DNA from: Sphingomonas natans
GTDB taxonomy: Bacteria; Pseudomonadota; Alphaproteobacteria; Sphingomonadales; Sphingomonadaceae
DNA length: 64,000 nucleotides
Reading direction: 5' to 3'
Assembly: GCF_030546695.1 (NCBI RefSeq)
Contig: NZ_JAUOTP010000004.1
Coordinates: 248,001 to 312,000 of the forward strand
The notes under the pieces are model-generated. The model did not search any database, had not been told where the DNA came from, and saw only the letters and a list, made by a program, of their open reading frames with translations. The position numbers were made by a program, and so were the translations under genes. This document shows positions 63,321-64,000 of this stretch, piece by piece. Positions within the stretch are counted from its first letter, which is position 1. The number at the start of each line of letters is the position of its first letter.

Positions 63321-63761
63321 TTACCAATGAGCGGACAGCCAAGCGCCCAGCGATTCGATCTGCTCGCCGGTCAATGCCAGCGCCGCGCCGAGCGCCGGGG
63401 CCTTCGGCCAGCCATCGTCCGCCTTGCGCATATCCAGGAACGTACGTTCGCCCTCGTGCCGCGGCAGCACATGGAAGTGGACGTGGGGATCGACCATCAT
63501 CAGCATCAGATAATTGATCTTCTGCGGTGCGACCGTGCGGTGGAGCATCGCCTCGATACGGCCGACGATCGCGTGCAGTTCGGCAAAGGCGGCAGGCGGC
63601 AGATCCGCAAAGGCCGTCGCCTCGCTCTTCGCCGCCAGCACCAGACTGCCGAGCGTCGGCTGCTCGGGCCGCAGCAGCACGACCCAATGCCCGCTTTCGC
63701 CGACGAGTGTGGCGGGATAACCGAAGCGGGCGATCGTGGCGTTTACGGCGGCGGCGACCAT
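63321..63761 (-). CDS. HIT family protein
   Basis: A 146-residue histidine-triad nucleotide hydrolase or transferase. The triad is HVHFHVLPRH (within DPHVHFHVLPR), preceded by INYLMLMMVD. The N-terminal ESGHWVVLLRPEQPTLGSLV holds the substrate pocket strand. Typical substrates are nucleotide phosphoramidates or dinucleoside polyphosphates; the exact one is unknown. Convergent with the TonB receptor. Confidence 0.9.
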   Translation of the reverse strand: MVAAAVNATIARFGYPATLVGESGHWVVLLRPEQPTLGSLVLAAKSEATAFADLPPAAFAELHAIVGRIEAMLHRTVAPQKINYLMLMMVDPHVHFHVLPRHEGERTFLDMRKADDGWPKAPALGAALALTGEQIESLGAWLSAHW

Positions 63762-64000
63762 GTTTTCTTTCTCCGGCAGATCACTCAGACGGGCACGCTA
63801 TACCGTCATTCATCCCGGCGCGTTCCGGAAAGCGCCCGACGAGGTCCAGCCGCCCTCCGTGGCTCGCTGCTGCGAGCCGGGTTGGGACGGTGCCACGGAA
63901 CGATAACAGGGCTTGTCGATGCGGAAGCTGCCGTCCATTGTGTGACCATCTCCTCGTGGGCGGGCCGCCGGCGATGAGTGGGGGCCAACCGATTATCGAC
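63762..64000. other. Terminal 239 bases, no complete gene
   Basis: No complete gene is visible. ATG 63976 opens a short rightward frame (MSGGQPIID) that runs to the window edge and could be the start of a gene. There is no clear ribosome-binding site, and too little sequence to identify it. Confidence 0.3.

Noticed and set aside
63806-63988. 60-codon minus-strand frame at the window end, and a tRNA-like fold in the same stretch
   Set aside because: Translation is Arg/Pro/Ser-rich without motif, and the hairpin there does not give a cloverleaf.

Overview
The window is GC-rich, densely coded DNA from a free-living alphaproteobacterium, most likely a member of the Sphingomonadales (Sphingomonas-like). 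Supporting this are two large TonB-dependent receptors, the ChvI/ChvG - short HprK - RapZ - EIIA(Man) - HPr cluster, an alphaproteobacterial SspB, UPF0262 and DUF1244 proteins, a LiuR-type MerR regulator, and several families of intergenic inverted repeats of a kind I associate with sphingomonads. I see no rRNA, tRNA, CRISPR array, insertion sequence or phage genes.

Layout. 1-5.1 kb: housekeeping (partial dnaB, UPF0262, cdd, dcd, transaldolase-family protein, glutathione reductase). 5.1-6.0 kb: a DUF559 nuclease-like gene enclosed by inverted copies of a palindromic repeat. 6.0-15.9 kb: a fatty-acid block, with acyl-CoA dehydrogenase, a FadN-type bifunctional enzyme and thiolase on the minus strand. 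Divergent to these are a DUF2147 protein, FadL, an acyl-CoA ligase and a LiuR-like MerR regulator, followed by an Hsp20 gene with a candidate heat-shock promoter. 16.0-20.8 kb: a subclass-B3-like metallo-beta-lactamase, an M20 peptidase, Nudix, DUF1810, PilZ and SspB. 20.9-23.8 kb: hisB-hisH-hisA-hisF, with a repeat between hisA and hisF. 23.9-27.6 kb: an acyltransferase, two related STAS-like proteins, a small secreted protein and a diguanylate cyclase.

27.7-32.2 kb: the ChvI/ChvG envelope-stress two-component system followed by HPr kinase, RapZ, EIIA(Man) and HPr, which together couple envelope signalling to the nitrogen/carbon phosphotransferase system. 32.2-34.4 kb: a DUF2252 protein and an rRNA/tRNA methyltransferase. 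34.4-45.5 kb: a signalling and surface island holding an EAL protein, an S8 protease autotransporter with a tandem heptapeptide array, two convergent single-domain response regulators, a TPR-histidine kinase with a degenerate receiver, and a second autotransporter. 46.2-47.7 kb: XdhC and a MobA-like nucleotidyltransferase (molybdoenzyme maturation). 48.1-50.4 kb: an RsbQ-like hydrolase, a PAS histidine kinase and a response regulator, which look like a bipartite hydrolase/PAS sensor with a histidine-kinase output. 50.6-54.5 kb: threonine synthase, a DUF885 protein with a Tat signal, and a ParA-like ATPase. 54.6-63.8 kb: TonB receptor / GlpQ divergent pair, DUF1244, an FMN reductase, a second TonB receptor behind an AT-richer leader, and a HIT protein.

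The most rewarding parts are the RsbQ-PAS kinase module, the heptapeptide-repeat protease with its neighbouring phosphorelay, the repeat-bracketed DUF559 gene, and the set of dispersed inverted repeats.
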